A DNA stretch of 64,000 nucleotides, from positions 1 to 64,000 of the forward strand of contig NZ_JACHIH010000029.1 in NCBI RefSeq assembly GCF_014203125.1. Reading direction: 5' to 3'. This stretch comes from Rhodopseudomonas rhenobacensis. GTDB taxonomy: Bacteria; Pseudomonadota; Alphaproteobacteria; Rhizobiales; Xanthobacteraceae. This document shows positions 41,838 through 50,957 of this stretch, piece after piece (positions within the stretch are counted from its first letter, which is position 1; every line of letters starts with the position of its first letter). Below the pieces are notes generated by a model. It was not told where the DNA came from. It worked only from the letters and a program-made list of their open reading frames with translations, and made no database searches. The position numbers were made by a program, and so were the translations under genes.

Positions 41838-43634
41838 ATGGCGTCTCTTGATGCAGTCAGCATAGCCATTCTGCTCGGCGCCTTTCTGGTGATGGTCGGG
41901 ATCCTGTCCAGCCTGCTGGCGCTGCGGTTCGGCGCGCCGCTGCTGCTGGTGTTCCTGTTCATCGGCATGGCGGCGGGGGAATCCGGGCCGGGCGGGCTGC
42001 GGTTCGACGATCTGCAGACCACCTATCTGGTCGGATCGGTGGCGCTGGCGCTGATCCTGTTCGACGGCGGGCTGAAAACAAGGCTGCAAAGCATCCAGAC
42101 CGTGCTGGCGCCGTCGGTGATGCTGGCGACCGTCGGCGTGCTGTTGACCGCGCTGATCACCGCGCCGGTGGCGCATTACGTGCTCGAGCTGAACTGGGCC
42201 GAGGCGCTCTTGATCGGCGCGGTGGTGGCCTCCACCGACGCCGCCGCGGTGTTCTTGCTGGTGCACGCCCAGGGGCTGCGGCTGCGGCCGCGGGTCGGCG
42301 CCACGCTGGAGGTGGAATCCGGCACCAACGATCCGTTCGCGGTGTTCCTCACCTTGATGCTGGTGGAGCTGATCACCGTCGGCGAGAGCTCGGCCTGGCA
42401 TGTCATCGCGCTGTTTCTGCGCGACGCGCTGCTCGGCGCGGTGGTCGGTTTCGTCGGCGGCCGGCTGGTGGTGCTGGCGCTGAACCGCGTCGCCTTGCCG
42501 CAGGGGCTGCACGCGCCGTTCGTCGCCACCGCGGCGCTGGTGATCTTCGGCGCGGCGCAAAGCTCGCACGCCTCCGGCTTTCTCGCGGTCTATCTCGCCG
42601 GCATCATCATCGGCAACCGGCCGACCCGGGCGCATAATTCGGTGGTGACGTTTCTCGATGCCGCCACCTGGCTGGCGCAGATCGTGATGTTCGTGCTGCT
42701 CGGCCTACTGGTGTCGCCGCAGCGGCTGTTGGTCAGCATCGGGCCGGCGATCCTGATCGCGCTGGCGCTGATGCTGGTGGCGCGGCCGGTGGCGGTGTTC
42801 CTGTGCCTGGCGCCGTTCCGGTTCAATTGGCGGGAGAAGCTGTTCGTCGCCTGGGTCGGGCTGCGCGGCGCGGTGGCGATCTTCCTGGCCTCGATCCCGA
42901 TGCTGGTCGGGTTGAACAACGCCTATCTGTATTTCGACATCGCCTTCGTGGTGGTGCTGATTTCGCTGCTGCTGCAGGGCTGGACGCTGGGCTTTGCGGC
43001 GCGGAAACTTCACGTCGCGTTGCCACGCGCCGACCGCGGGCCGCGCCGGGTCGAGCTCGATCTGCCGGGCCAGCTCGAGCAGCAGCTGGTCGGCTACGCG
43101 GTGCGGCCGAAAAGCCTGTATCTGAAGCGCGGGCTGATCCCGTCCTGGTCGAAGCCGACGCTGGTGATCCGCGACCAGCGGATTCTGTCGCCGGCCGAGG
43201 CCGACCCGGTCACGGCAGGCGACTACGTCTATCTGCTGGCGCCGCCGGAAAAGGCCGAGGCGCTGGATCGTTTCTTCGTCGACATGGCGCCCTCGAGCGC
43301 GCCGGACCCGCATCTGCTCGGCGATTTCATGGTGGCCGGCGAGGTTACGCTTGGCGACCTCGCCGGAATCTACGGCGTCAACGTCGCGCCCGACGAGGCG
43401 GAGCTGACGCTGGCGGACTATTTCGACGTCCATCTCGACCGCGCGCCGAAGCTCGGCGCCACGCTGCCGCTGGACTCCATCGTGCTGGTGGCGCGCAGCC
43501 TCGGCGGCGGTCGGGTCAATGTGATCGGGCTGAGACTCCCGGAAGACGAAGAGGCGCCGCGGCCGCCGCCGACCCGCCGTCAGACGCTGAAGCGCAAGCT
43601 CAAGGCGATCTGGGCTTCGGTGGCGGGGATTTGA
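41838..43634 (+). CDS. Potassium/proton antiporter (NhaP2/CvrA type)
   Basis: The 598-residue protein has 12-13 transmembrane helices of the CPA1 family. It has LALILFDGGLKTRL and the ion-binding GAVVASTDAAAVF / ESGTNDPFAVFL segments. A cytoplasmic C-terminal region of about 210 residues (from ADRGPRRVEL) contains a TrkA-C-like and a CorC-HlyC-like module (VIRDQRILSPAEADPVTAGDYVYLLAPPEKAEAL). NhaP2/CvrA extrudes K+ for H+. It is divergent from the MscS gene, an osmotic pairing that makes sense. Confidence 0.88.
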   Translation: MASLDAVSIAILLGAFLVMVGILSSLLALRFGAPLLLVFLFIGMAAGESGPGGLRFDDLQTTYLVGSVALALILFDGGLKTRLQSIQTVLAPSVMLATVGVLLTALITAPVAHYVLELNWAEALLIGAVVASTDAAAVFLLVHAQGLRLRPRVGATLEVESGTNDPFAVFLTLMLVELITVGESSAWHVIALFLRDALLGAVVGFVGGRLVVLALNRVALPQGLHAPFVATAALVIFGAAQSSHASGFLAVYLAGIIIGNRPTRAHNSVVTFLDAATWLAQIVMFVLLGLLVSPQRLLVSIGPAILIALALMLVARPVAVFLCLAPFRFNWREKLFVAWVGLRGAVAIFLASIPMLVGLNNAYLYFDIAFVVVLISLLLQGWTLGFAARKLHVALPRADRGPRRVELDLPGQLEQQLVGYAVRPKSLYLKRGLIPSWSKPTLVIRDQRILSPAEADPVTAGDYVYLLAPPEKAEALDRFFVDMAPSSAPDPHLLGDFMVAGEVTLGDLAGIYGVNVAPDEAELTLADYFDVHLDRAPKLGATLPLDSIVLVARSLGGGRVNVIGLRLPEDEEAPRPPPTRRQTLKRKLKAIWASVAGI

Positions 43635-43746
43635 CTGAGCCGATGGAGGCGTGCGCCGGACGAAAGCCGCAATGCGCCGCGAGCAGGGCGTCATCCTGAG
43701 AGCCTGAGCGAAGCGAGGGCCCGATGTCGGGCACTTCGCTCGCCAC

Positions 43747-43834
43747 GTCATGGCCGCGCTCGTCGCGGCCATCCACGCCCACAAGCAATGCCGTCGATGT
43801 TTCCGTGGATGGCCGGGACAAGCCCGGCCATGAC
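43747..43834. repeat. Dispersed GTCATGGCC...GGCCATGAC repeat (family C)
   Basis: The 88-bp inverted repeat contains GGCCATCCACGCCCAC and GTGGATGGCCGGGACAAGCCCGGCCATGAC. A second copy is at 62049-62135. Confidence 0.8.
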
Positions 43835-43902
43835 GCGGAGAGGGCGATGATGATCGAGGGCGACCGCTGCGTGGAATGCGTTACGACCGCTGCGTGGATG
43901 CC

Positions 43903-44841
43903 TTACGGCGCCGCGACGACGTCGCGGCACGCCGGCGGCAGGTCGGCCAAGGTCAGCGGCGGCTTCGGCTTCGGCGGCGTCACCGGCGGCTTCGGATGCA
44001 GCACCGCGTCGCTGAACCAATAGGCCAGATCGCCTGCACGACACGCCTCGCCCTCGGTGACCGGCGGCTGCGATTCGCACTCGGTGCTGCCCGCCGGGCA
44101 TTTGATGCGGACGTGGAAGTGATAGTCGTGGCCGTACATCGGCCGCACCTTGGACAGCCAGGAGCGGTCGCCCTTGGCCTCGCGGCACAGCGCCTTCTTG
44201 ATCGCCGCATTGACGAAGATCCGCTCGACCTGCGGCTCCTGCGCGGCGGCGCGGATCACCGGCAGATGGCTCGGCTTCCAGACCCGCGGATCGATGTCGA
44301 GCCGGTCCGGCCGCACCATCATCACCGCCGACATCTCCTCGCGCTCGTTGCGCGACAGCATGCGGTTCGGCATCGGTGTCAGCCAGATGTCGGCATCGAG
44401 CCCGACCTGATGGCTGGCGTGGCCGGTGATCATCGGCCCGCCGCGCGGCTGCGACATGTCGCCGATCAGAAGCCCGGGCCAGCCGGCGGCCTGCTGGGCC
44501 TTGGCCGCGACGCGCTTTAACAGCGCGACCATCGCCGGATGCGCGTAGTAGCGGTTGCGCGACAGCCGCATCACCTGCCAGGCGTCGCCGTTGATCGGCA
44601 GCACTTCGCCGCCGGCGAGGCAGCCCTTGGCGTAGAAGCCGATCGGCTGCGCCGGCCGCGCCGCGACCGGCGTCGCCTTGCGGCCGAACAATTCCTTGGC
44701 GGCGAGCGACGGATCGTTGGGATTGCCGAGCGGCGGCAGCGGCTTCGGATCGACGCTGCCCTTGTCCTGGGTGTGCGCGGCAGTCGCCGCGAAAGCAGCG
44801 ACCGCCAGCGTCACGAGCAGGGGAATCAGCCGGATGATCAT
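43903..44841 (-). CDS. mepA: Penicillin-insensitive murein endopeptidase MepA
   Basis: The 312-residue periplasmic enzyme cleaves D-Ala-mDAP crosslinks in peptidoglycan. It has a signal peptide and the LAS metallopeptidase motifs GPMITGHASHQVGLDADIWL (first His/Asp ligands) and GHDYHFHVRIKCP (HxH). Conserved cysteines occur in YAKGCLAGG and CPAGSTEC. The C-terminal extension is Pro/Lys-rich and ends in a DLPPACRDV segment, as in other Rhizobiales. Confidence 0.9.
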   Translation of the reverse strand: MIIRLIPLLVTLAVAAFAATAAHTQDKGSVDPKPLPPLGNPNDPSLAAKELFGRKATPVAARPAQPIGFYAKGCLAGGEVLPINGDAWQVMRLSRNRYYAHPAMVALLKRVAAKAQQAAGWPGLLIGDMSQPRGGPMITGHASHQVGLDADIWLTPMPNRMLSRNEREEMSAVMMVRPDRLDIDPRVWKPSHLPVIRAAAQEPQVERIFVNAAIKKALCREAKGDRSWLSKVRPMYGHDYHFHVRIKCPAGSTECESQPPVTEGEACRAGDLAYWFSDAVLHPKPPVTPPKPKPPLTLADLPPACRDVVAAP

Positions 44842-45218
44842 TGCCCGGACTATAGCGCAACTCGGCGCGCCGCGCGCCGCCCAGTCGCGGCCCGTGATCG
44901 CGCGTACACCGGGGATAACCGTCGGGCCGTTAACGCATCAGCAACCTTGTCGGCGATTGCCGCAAATTCGTGCGGTCGCTGCTGCGATCAGCGCCGGCAT
45001 GTCGGGCAACCGACCAAACTCAACTCACAATTGCGGATTTGGCGGGGTCCGCCAGCAGCAAATCTCTCCTTGGTTGTAGTTGGATCGCCGAGGGAACAGG
45101 CAGCGGCGCCCGGCCGGGGCGCCGGCCGCGCGGTGGCGGGCTCCCGACAGTTGCCAGTGATACAGTTTTTTCAGACACTTAGGCGAGAACAAGGCGTTAG
45201 CGTGCGAGTGGGGCGACA
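44842..45218. other. 377-bp gap without a gene
   Basis: It lies between divergent mepA and the GGDEF-EAL gene. A small hairpin TGGCGG/CCGCCA (near 45042-45056) and an AT-rich segment (45155-45180) are the only visible structure. It probably contains both promoters. Confidence 0.45.
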
Positions 45219-47441
45219 ATGCCGACAATCCGGCCAAAGAAAAAACAGCTGCAGCAAGCCGCGCGCCGTAGCGCGCGGTCGCGCGACGCGGTCAAGCCGG
45301 TGCCGAAACCGGCGGCGAAGGATCGGCGGGTCGCCGTCGAAATCGGCGAAGTGGTGCGCAAGCGCGCCGCCGCGGACGCCGCGATCGCAGAGGCCCGAAA
45401 ATCCCACGCGCGGCTGCGCGAGGCGATCGACATCCTGCCGCAAGGCATCGTGTTTCTCGACGCCGAAGGCCGCTACATCCTCTGGAACAAGAAATACGCT
45501 GAGATCTACAACCGCACCGCCGATCTGTTTCGGCCCGGCGCCCGGATGGCCGACACGCTGCGCATCGGCGTGGCGCGCGGCGACTACCCGGAGGCGCTCG
45601 GTCGTGAAGAGGAGTGGATGGCCGAGCGGATGGCCAAGCTGTTCCAGCCCGGCGAGAGCCACGAGCAGCTGATCTCCGACGGCCGCTGCATCCAGATCGA
45701 AGAGCGGATGACCGCCGACGGCGGCATCATCGGCCTGCGCATCGACATCACCGAGCTGAAGCAGCGCGAGGCCTCGTTCCGGCTGCTGTTCGACAGCAAT
45801 CCGGTGCCGATGATCGTCTGCGCGCTCGAGGACGAGCGCATTCTCGGCGTCAACGACGCCGCGATCGAACATTACGGCTATTCCGCCGCCGAGTTCAGCA
45901 CCCTGACCATCCGCAATCTGCAGGCCTTCGAAGCCGAGCGGCCGTGGGCCGGCGACCAGGACACCGACGAGCGCGCCGCGCGGACCTGGAAGCACGTCAA
46001 GGCCGACGGCTCGCTGATCGATCTGGCGGTGTATTCCCGGCAGCTTGTGTATGGCGGCGAGCCCGCGGTGCTGCTGGCGCTGATGGACATCACCGAGCGC
46101 AAGCGCGCCGAAATGCGGCTGGCCTTCATGGCGCAGCACGACGGCCTGACCGGGCTGCCGAACCGCAACTCGCTGCGCAAGCGGCTCGACGAGATGCTGG
46201 TGCACACCCGCCGCGGCACCGAAAAGGTCGCGGTGCACTTCCTCGGCATCGACAATTTCAAGGGCGTCAACGACAGCCTCGGCCATGCGGTCGGCGACAA
46301 GCTGCTGCGCGGCATCGCGCGGCGGCTGCGCTCGACATTGCGCGAAGAGGACGTGATCGGCCGGCTGAATTCCGACGAATTCGCCATCCTGCAAAGCGGC
46401 GTCACCCGCCCCGAGGACGTCGTGCTGCTGGCGAAGCGGCTGCTGAATGCGGTCGGCGAGCCGTTCCTGCTCGACGGCAATTCGGTGGTGATCGGCGCCT
46501 CGATCGGCATCGCGATGGCGCCCGGCGACGGCGACGGGTCGGAGAAGCTCTTGATGAGCGCCGACATGGCGCTGGCGCGCGCCAAGAGCGAGACCCGCGG
46601 CACCTTCAGCTTCTTCGAGCCCGGGATGGACGCCCGCGCCCAGACCCGCCGCAAGATCGAGATCGAGCTGCGCGGCGCGATCCAGAACGAGGTGCTGCGG
46701 CCGCATTATCAGCCGCTGATCGGGCTCTCCAACGGGCGGATCACCGGCTGCGAGGCCTTGGTGCGCTGGCCGCATCCGGAGCGCGGCATGGTGTCGCCGG
46801 CGGATTTCATCCCGGTGGCGGAAGACACCGGGCTGATCAACGCGCTCGGCGCCCAGGTGCTGAAACGCGCTTGCCAGGACGCCGCGGCCTGGCCGGACGA
46901 CGTCCGCGTCGCGGTCAATCTGTCGCCGCTGCAATTCCGCGCCGGCAATCTGTTGTCGGTGGTGATGGATGTTCTGAAGCAGACCGGGCTGCCGCCGAAG
47001 CGGCTTGAACTGGAAATTACCGAGACGCTGCTGTTGGAAAAGAGCAGCCAGGTGATCGCCACCTTGCACGCGCTGCGCGCGCTCGGCGTGCGGATCTCGA
47101 TGGACGATTTCGGCACCGGCTATTCGAGCCTGAGCTATCTGCGCAGCTTTCCGTTCGACAAGATCAAGATCGATCAGTCGTTCGTCCGCGGATTGTGCTC
47201 GAACCGCGAATTGCAGGCGATCGTGCGTTCGATCATCAGCCTCGGCATGGGGCTCGGCGTCACCATCACCGCCGAGGGCGTCGAGACCGAAACCGAGCTG
47301 AGCTGGCTGCGCGCCGAGGGCTGTCACGAGGCGCAGGGCTTCCTGTTCAGCGCGGCGCGGCCGAACCCGGAAATCATCGACCTGCTCAGCGTGCAGAGCG
47401 GCGCCGGCAAGACCGGCGGCAGCGCGGTTCAGGTGGCGTGA
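45219..47441 (+). CDS. PAS-GGDEF-EAL protein with degenerate GGDEF motif
   Basis: The 740-residue cytoplasmic protein has a Lys/Arg-rich coiled start and two PAS units (about residues 60-180 and 180-300). A GGDEF fold occupies about 305-470 and an EAL domain about 480-725. The active site reads NSDEF (384-388) instead of GGDEF, so cyclase activity is doubtful. The EAL domain keeps the EAL motif (512-514), DDFGTGYSSL and the KIDQSF segment, so it should still cleave cyclic-di-GMP. PAS input suggests regulated phosphodiesterase activity, the GGDEF part acting as a GTP sensor or scaffold. The ATG at 45219 is the only start near the 5' end. Confidence 0.9.
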   Translation: MPTIRPKKKQLQQAARRSARSRDAVKPVPKPAAKDRRVAVEIGEVVRKRAAADAAIAEARKSHARLREAIDILPQGIVFLDAEGRYILWNKKYAEIYNRTADLFRPGARMADTLRIGVARGDYPEALGREEEWMAERMAKLFQPGESHEQLISDGRCIQIEERMTADGGIIGLRIDITELKQREASFRLLFDSNPVPMIVCALEDERILGVNDAAIEHYGYSAAEFSTLTIRNLQAFEAERPWAGDQDTDERAARTWKHVKADGSLIDLAVYSRQLVYGGEPAVLLALMDITERKRAEMRLAFMAQHDGLTGLPNRNSLRKRLDEMLVHTRRGTEKVAVHFLGIDNFKGVNDSLGHAVGDKLLRGIARRLRSTLREEDVIGRLNSDEFAILQSGVTRPEDVVLLAKRLLNAVGEPFLLDGNSVVIGASIGIAMAPGDGDGSEKLLMSADMALARAKSETRGTFSFFEPGMDARAQTRRKIEIELRGAIQNEVLRPHYQPLIGLSNGRITGCEALVRWPHPERGMVSPADFIPVAEDTGLINALGAQVLKRACQDAAAWPDDVRVAVNLSPLQFRAGNLLSVVMDVLKQTGLPPKRLELEITETLLLEKSSQVIATLHALRALGVRISMDDFGTGYSSLSYLRSFPFDKIKIDQSFVRGLCSNRELQAIVRSIISLGMGLGVTITAEGVETETELSWLRAEGCHEAQGFLFSAARPNPEIIDLLSVQSGAGKTGGSAVQVA

Positions 47442-47470
47442 GGCGGGCGTGGTTGCGGCTGGTGACGCGC

Positions 47471-47815
47471 TCAGCGCGCCAGGCCGAGCACCACCAGCAG
47501 CGCGCGGTCGAGGTGCTCGGCGGTGTCGGCGTCGACGTGGCCAATGACGCCCCGAATCCGGTCGCGGCGTAACGCCACCATCTTGTCGGTCATGATCTGC
47601 GAGGTGAGCCGCAGTCCGTTGTCGGGTGTCACCTCGATAATCGGTCGGAGTGGCAGCTGGTCTTGAAGGTCCGACGTTAAAGGGCAAATGAAGATGGTCG
47701 ACAGGTCGTCGTTGAACGCGTCAGCCTGAACGACGATTCCGGGGCGCGGCCGACCGAGGTCGCTGGGTCCGACCATCAGCACCACGTCGCCGCGTCTCAC
47801 TTCCAGGCGTCCCAA
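47471..47815 (-). CDS. mazF: MazF/PemK family endoribonuclease toxin
   Basis: The 114-residue protein matches the MazF fold: RRGDVVLMVGPSDLGRPRPGIVVQAD, then FICPLTSDLQDQLPLRPII and GLRLTSQIMTDKMVALRRDRIRGVIGHVD. MazF toxins cut mRNA. The start at 47815 overlaps the antitoxin stop by 19 bp, so the two are probably translationally coupled. A start six codons in (VRRGDV) is possible. Confidence 0.88.
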   Translation of the reverse strand: MGRLEVRRGDVVLMVGPSDLGRPRPGIVVQADAFNDDLSTIFICPLTSDLQDQLPLRPIIEVTPDNGLRLTSQIMTDKMVALRRDRIRGVIGHVDADTAEHLDRALLVVLGLAR

Positions 47816-48033
47816 TCATAGACCTGCTCGATCCAGTCATCGATCGCGTCGTTTTCGGGATGCTGCGCCATCAGCTTGGCCTGCCGTCGCAGATCCGCCA
47901 GCACCTTGGGGTCGCGCAGATCCGGCACCCAATGCTGCACCGGCCGCAGCCCCTGCGCGCGCAGCCGCCGCCGCCGCGTCGCGATGCGCTCGCGCGGGGT
48001 TTTGGCCGGGGGCTTCTTCGGGGTCGTGGGCAT
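47797..48033 (-). CDS. MazE-type antitoxin (DUF3018 family)
   Basis: The 78-residue basic protein matches the DUF3018/MazE antitoxins that pair with this MazF branch: KTPRERIATRRRRLRAQGLRPVQHWVPDLRDPKVLADLRRQAK, then an acidic C-terminal half (NDAIDDWIEQVYDWDAWK) that should wrap the toxin. Starts at 48033 or 48048 are possible; neither has a strong ribosome binding site. A dyad at 48046-48059 overlaps the likely promoter and may be its operator. Confidence 0.8.
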   Translation of the reverse strand: MPTTPKKPPAKTPRERIATRRRRLRAQGLRPVQHWVPDLRDPKVLADLRRQAKLMAQHPENDAIDDWIEQVYDWDAWK

Positions 48034-48045
48034 GGGGGAAACTAA

Positions 48046-48059
48046 CATATTGCGATATG
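48046..48059 (-). promoter_or_regulatory. CATAT-TGCG-ATATG dyad upstream of mazE
   Basis: Perfect 5-bp arms around a 4-bp centre, at or just before the antitoxin start. Type II antitoxins commonly bind such dyads to repress their own operon. No reliable -35/-10 pair was placed. Confidence 0.4.
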
Positions 48060-48256
48060 ACGTCAAAGTGCGGCGCTGCCTGGGGCGCGTCCCCGGCAAG
48101 CCCCGAACTGATCGCGCATCGACCAACCAACGCGGCCCCGTCACTTCGCTGTTGCAGCCGGAGCGTCACTTGGGCACGGACATCGGCGCGGCAACTTCAC
48201 CCGGCGTCAATCAATTTCCGGCCATGTTCGTCGAACTCCCAACGAGGTGAACCTCC

Positions 48257-49498
48257 ATGGCCTTGCTACGCAAGTTCGTCGTCGCGCTGGTCGGCGTTGC
48301 CGCGGCGTTGGTCGTCGCTCCGGTCGGCGCGGCGCCGATCCCGATCGGGCCGGCGGGCGATGCGTTTTACATGCCGCCAAAACCTCTGCCGCCGGGGCAA
48401 CGCGGCGCGGTGATCTGGGTCCGCCCGCTCGAGGGCACCATGGCGCTGCCGAGCGCCGCCACCAACAGCCTGGTTCTGTACCTGTCGACCGGCGCCGCCG
48501 GCGGCAGCGTGGCGGTGTCGGGCACGCTGTCGATTCCGCCGGGCGAGCCGCCGCGCGGCGGCTGGCCGGTGATCGTCTGGACCCACGGCACCACCGGGCT
48601 GGCGCCGATCTGCGCGCCCTCGCGCGACACCGACAGCGGACCGGAACACGGCTACATTGCGGTGATCCGCACGCTGCTCGACGGCTTCGTGAAGAACGGC
48701 TACGCCGTCGTCGCCACCGACTATGAAGGCCTCGGCGTGCCCGGCGACCAGCCGTTCCTGCAGGGCGTGCCGACCGGCCGCAACGCGCTCGACCTGCTGC
48801 GCGCCGGGCGCGCCATCGAGCCGAAGCTCGGCCGCGACTACGCGGTGGTCGGCCATTCGCAGGGCGGTCAGGTCGATCTGTTCGCGGCGGCGCTGGGGCC
48901 GTCCTACGTTCCCGAATTCAAGCTGCGCGGCAACGTGGCGTTTGCGCCGGGCTCGCAGATCATGGACCGGCTGAAGCTGGTGATGACCTCGGGCAACAAC
49001 GAGCTGTCGCTGCCCTATGTGCTCTACACGCTGCAATCCTACGCCCGCAGCAATCCGAACATCGACCTTACGCGGATCCTGACGCCGACCGCGCTGTCGC
49101 ATCTGCCGGATCTGATGCAGGGCTGCATGACCGCGGCACTGACCACCGGCTACTGGTCGACCGCGATCGCCAAGGATCAATTCGTCGCCAAACCGGAGCT
49201 GCGTGCGTTCCGGACCATGGCGCGGCGGAACGAGCCGGGCCTGTTGCGCATCAAGGCGCCGACCATGATCGTGCAGGGCCGGGACGACGTCACGGTGATG
49301 CCGCAGGCCACCGACGACGCGGCGCGGCAATTGTGCGCGCGCGGCAATCAGCTCGACTACCTCGCCGTGCCGGGCGCCGACCATGACGGCTCGATGAGCA
49401 AGGGCGGCGCCGACGCGCTCGCCTTCATCAACGCGCGTTTCCGCGGCGTCACCGCCGCCAGCAATTGCAAGGCGCTGCCGAAGGCCGCAACGAAGTAA
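48257..49498 (+). CDS. Exported lipase-family alpha/beta hydrolase
   Basis: The 413-residue protein has a signal peptide ending GAAPIP. The secretory-lipase fold includes WPVIVWTHGTTGLAP, the nucleophile elbow GHSQGG with Ser201, and APTMIVQGRDDVTVMPQAT followed by the catalytic His in PGADHDGSM. The acidic residue is in GRDD. The target ester is unknown. It converges with the next hydrolase gene, 7 bp apart. Confidence 0.82.
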   Translation: MALLRKFVVALVGVAAALVVAPVGAAPIPIGPAGDAFYMPPKPLPPGQRGAVIWVRPLEGTMALPSAATNSLVLYLSTGAAGGSVAVSGTLSIPPGEPPRGGWPVIVWTHGTTGLAPICAPSRDTDSGPEHGYIAVIRTLLDGFVKNGYAVVATDYEGLGVPGDQPFLQGVPTGRNALDLLRAGRAIEPKLGRDYAVVGHSQGGQVDLFAAALGPSYVPEFKLRGNVAFAPGSQIMDRLKLVMTSGNNELSLPYVLYTLQSYARSNPNIDLTRILTPTALSHLPDLMQGCMTAALTTGYWSTAIAKDQFVAKPELRAFRTMARRNEPGLLRIKAPTMIVQGRDDVTVMPQATDDAARQLCARGNQLDYLAVPGADHDGSMSKGGADALAFINARFRGVTAASNCKALPKAATK

Positions 49499-49505
49499 GG
49501 CGCTC

Positions 49506-50369
49506 CTAGGGTCGCGCGGCGGCGGCGGCTGGCGGCGCCACCGATGCATCGGGCCGTGCGGCTTTCACGGTGACGCTCTCCTCGGTGTCGAAGAAGGTGC
49601 GGGCGACCGCGGCGAAGCCGGCCGGTGCCTCGTACATCAGATGATGGGTGCCGCCCTTGAATTGCACCAGCCAGGCGCCGGGAATCGCCGCGGCCAGCGT
49701 CTTCGAACTGTCGTCGCCGACCACATCGTCGGCGGTGCCGACCACCAGCATCACCTGGTTGCGGATCGCGGGCAACTGCTGCAGCGGGGTCTTCCAATGC
49801 GTGGTGGCCTCGACCTGCCGCGCCACGATCGGATCGGCCGGCACCCGGCCGTGCAGCGCCTTGGCGACGTTGCTGCCGTCGGTCGAGGTGGCGTGGATCA
49901 GCGCCTTGTTGAAGCGCTCCGGATATTGCAGCAGCAATTGTTGGGTGATCGTCGAGCCCATCGAATAGCCCAGCACATGGCTCTGCTTGACGCCGAGCGC
50001 ATCGAGCAGGCCGATCACGTCGGCGGCGAACAGCGGATAGCTGAACGCGGTGGCATTGGCGCTGGAGTGGCCCATGCCGCGATTGTCCGGCAGGATCAGC
50101 TGATAGCGTTGCGCCAGCGCGTCGATGATCTGCGGCTGCCAATTCTCCGCGGTGCCGCCGAGCCCCATGATCAGCACCATCGGCGCGCCCGAGCCGATCA
50201 GCTTGTAGCCGATCGAGATGCCATTGGCGTCGACCTGATAGATCGCGTTGCCCCGCGCATCCTGCCCGATCGGCTTACCGGCGGGTGCGATCGGCTCGGC
50301 TGTGGCGGCAGAGAACGCTGACGCAGTCAGAAACAGCGTCGCAATCCAGACGGCAGCGGCTTTTTTCAT
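49506..50369 (-). CDS. Exported alpha/beta hydrolase
   Basis: The 287-residue protein has a signal peptide (AVWIATLFLTASAFSAATAE). The alpha/beta-hydrolase core includes VLIMGLGGTAENWQPQI, PDNRGMGHSS, the nucleophile GYSMGS (Ser136), and the catalytic His in KGGTHHLMYEAP. The Asp is in VVGTADDVV. The C-terminal tail is Ala/Pro-rich. The substrate is unknown. ATG 50369 (MKKAAAVW) is preferred to 50381. Confidence 0.82.
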   Translation of the reverse strand: MKKAAAVWIATLFLTASAFSAATAEPIAPAGKPIGQDARGNAIYQVDANGISIGYKLIGSGAPMVLIMGLGGTAENWQPQIIDALAQRYQLILPDNRGMGHSSANATAFSYPLFAADVIGLLDALGVKQSHVLGYSMGSTITQQLLLQYPERFNKALIHATSTDGSNVAKALHGRVPADPIVARQVEATTHWKTPLQQLPAIRNQVMLVVGTADDVVGDDSSKTLAAAIPGAWLVQFKGGTHHLMYEAPAGFAAVARTFFDTEESVTVKAARPDASVAPPAAAAARP

Positions 50370-50488
50370 CTCGGATCTCAACTGATTGGCTTTGACTGAT
50401 GATCGATCACCAGCATGCAGTTGTCGATCCGCCTATCGGCTACTGCTACTTGCTATTCCGGACGGATGGGCCGCAGGCTTGTTGCCGC

Positions 50489-50636
50489 CATCCTTCGAGA
50501 CACCGCGCGAAGACGCGCGGTTCCTCAGAGTTTGTGAATCTAATCGAATTTCAGCGTCTTTGCGGCAGCTAAGTGCTTGATTTGACTCAACTCGAAAAAC
50601 GCAAAATCTAATAGATTCACAGGCTCTCAGGATGAC
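50489..50636. repeat. Palindromic intergenic repeat (family F) interrupted by a small element
   Basis: CATCCTTCGAGACACCGCGC...CGCGCGGTTCC at 50489-50524 is the left part. TCAGGATGACGG at 50627-50638 is the end. Removing the 102 bases between them leaves CATCCT...AGGATG as matching outer arms of one palindromic repeat. Confidence 0.65.
50528..50626. mobile_element. MITE-like insertion, about 99 bp
   Basis: Terminal inverted repeats start GAGTTTGTGAATCTAAT (50528-50544) and, read from the other end (50626-50610), GAGCCTGTGAATCTATT, with 3 mismatches in 17. A TCA direct repeat flanks the element (50525-50527 and 50627-50629). No coding capacity and lower GC than its surroundings. Excision restores an uninterrupted palindromic repeat. 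The GAG-type ends with a 3-bp TNA duplication resemble the IS1031 group of the IS5 family; no copy of the parent element is in this window. Confidence 0.6.
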
Positions 50637-50762
50637 GGCGAAACGGTGCGGCGCTTGGTCAATGAAATTCGTAGCCCGAATGAGCAAAGCGATATTCGGG
50701 ACGGTACTGCGATATGAGAATCCCGGATGTCGCTATGCTCATCCCGGCGATTTCTTGCTTGC

Positions 50763-50957
50763 TCAAGCGGCACTCGACAACAATTCGGCCGACAATTGCG
50801 CCCTGGCGTCCAGCAGTTCGATTCCGACGATGCGGCCCTCGGCGTCGTAGTCGAAGATGACGTTCGGCGCGACCTCGGCACTTTCAAGCACGGGGCCGCT
50901 GGACAACCGGATATAGGCGGCGTTGTCCTCGGCCTGATATTTGACGATCGGACTCAT
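50763..50957 (-). CDS. DUF2283 family small protein (antitoxin-like)
   Basis: The 64-residue protein matches DUF2283: VKYQAEDNAAYIRLSSGPVLESAEVAPNVIFDYDAEGRIVGIELLDA. Such proteins are often encoded directly after a DUF4258 protein and are suspected antitoxins. It overlaps the upstream DUF4258 gene by 4 bp (ATGA). Confidence 0.78.
   Translation of the reverse strand: MSPIVKYQAEDNAAYIRLSSGPVLESAEVAPNVIFDYDAEGRIVGIELLDARAQLSAELLSSAA

Noticed and set aside
45171-47687. 838-codon frame opposite the GGDEF-EAL gene
   Set aside because: Antisense shadow of a clear gene; the composition is that of reversed codon bias and no fold is recognisable.
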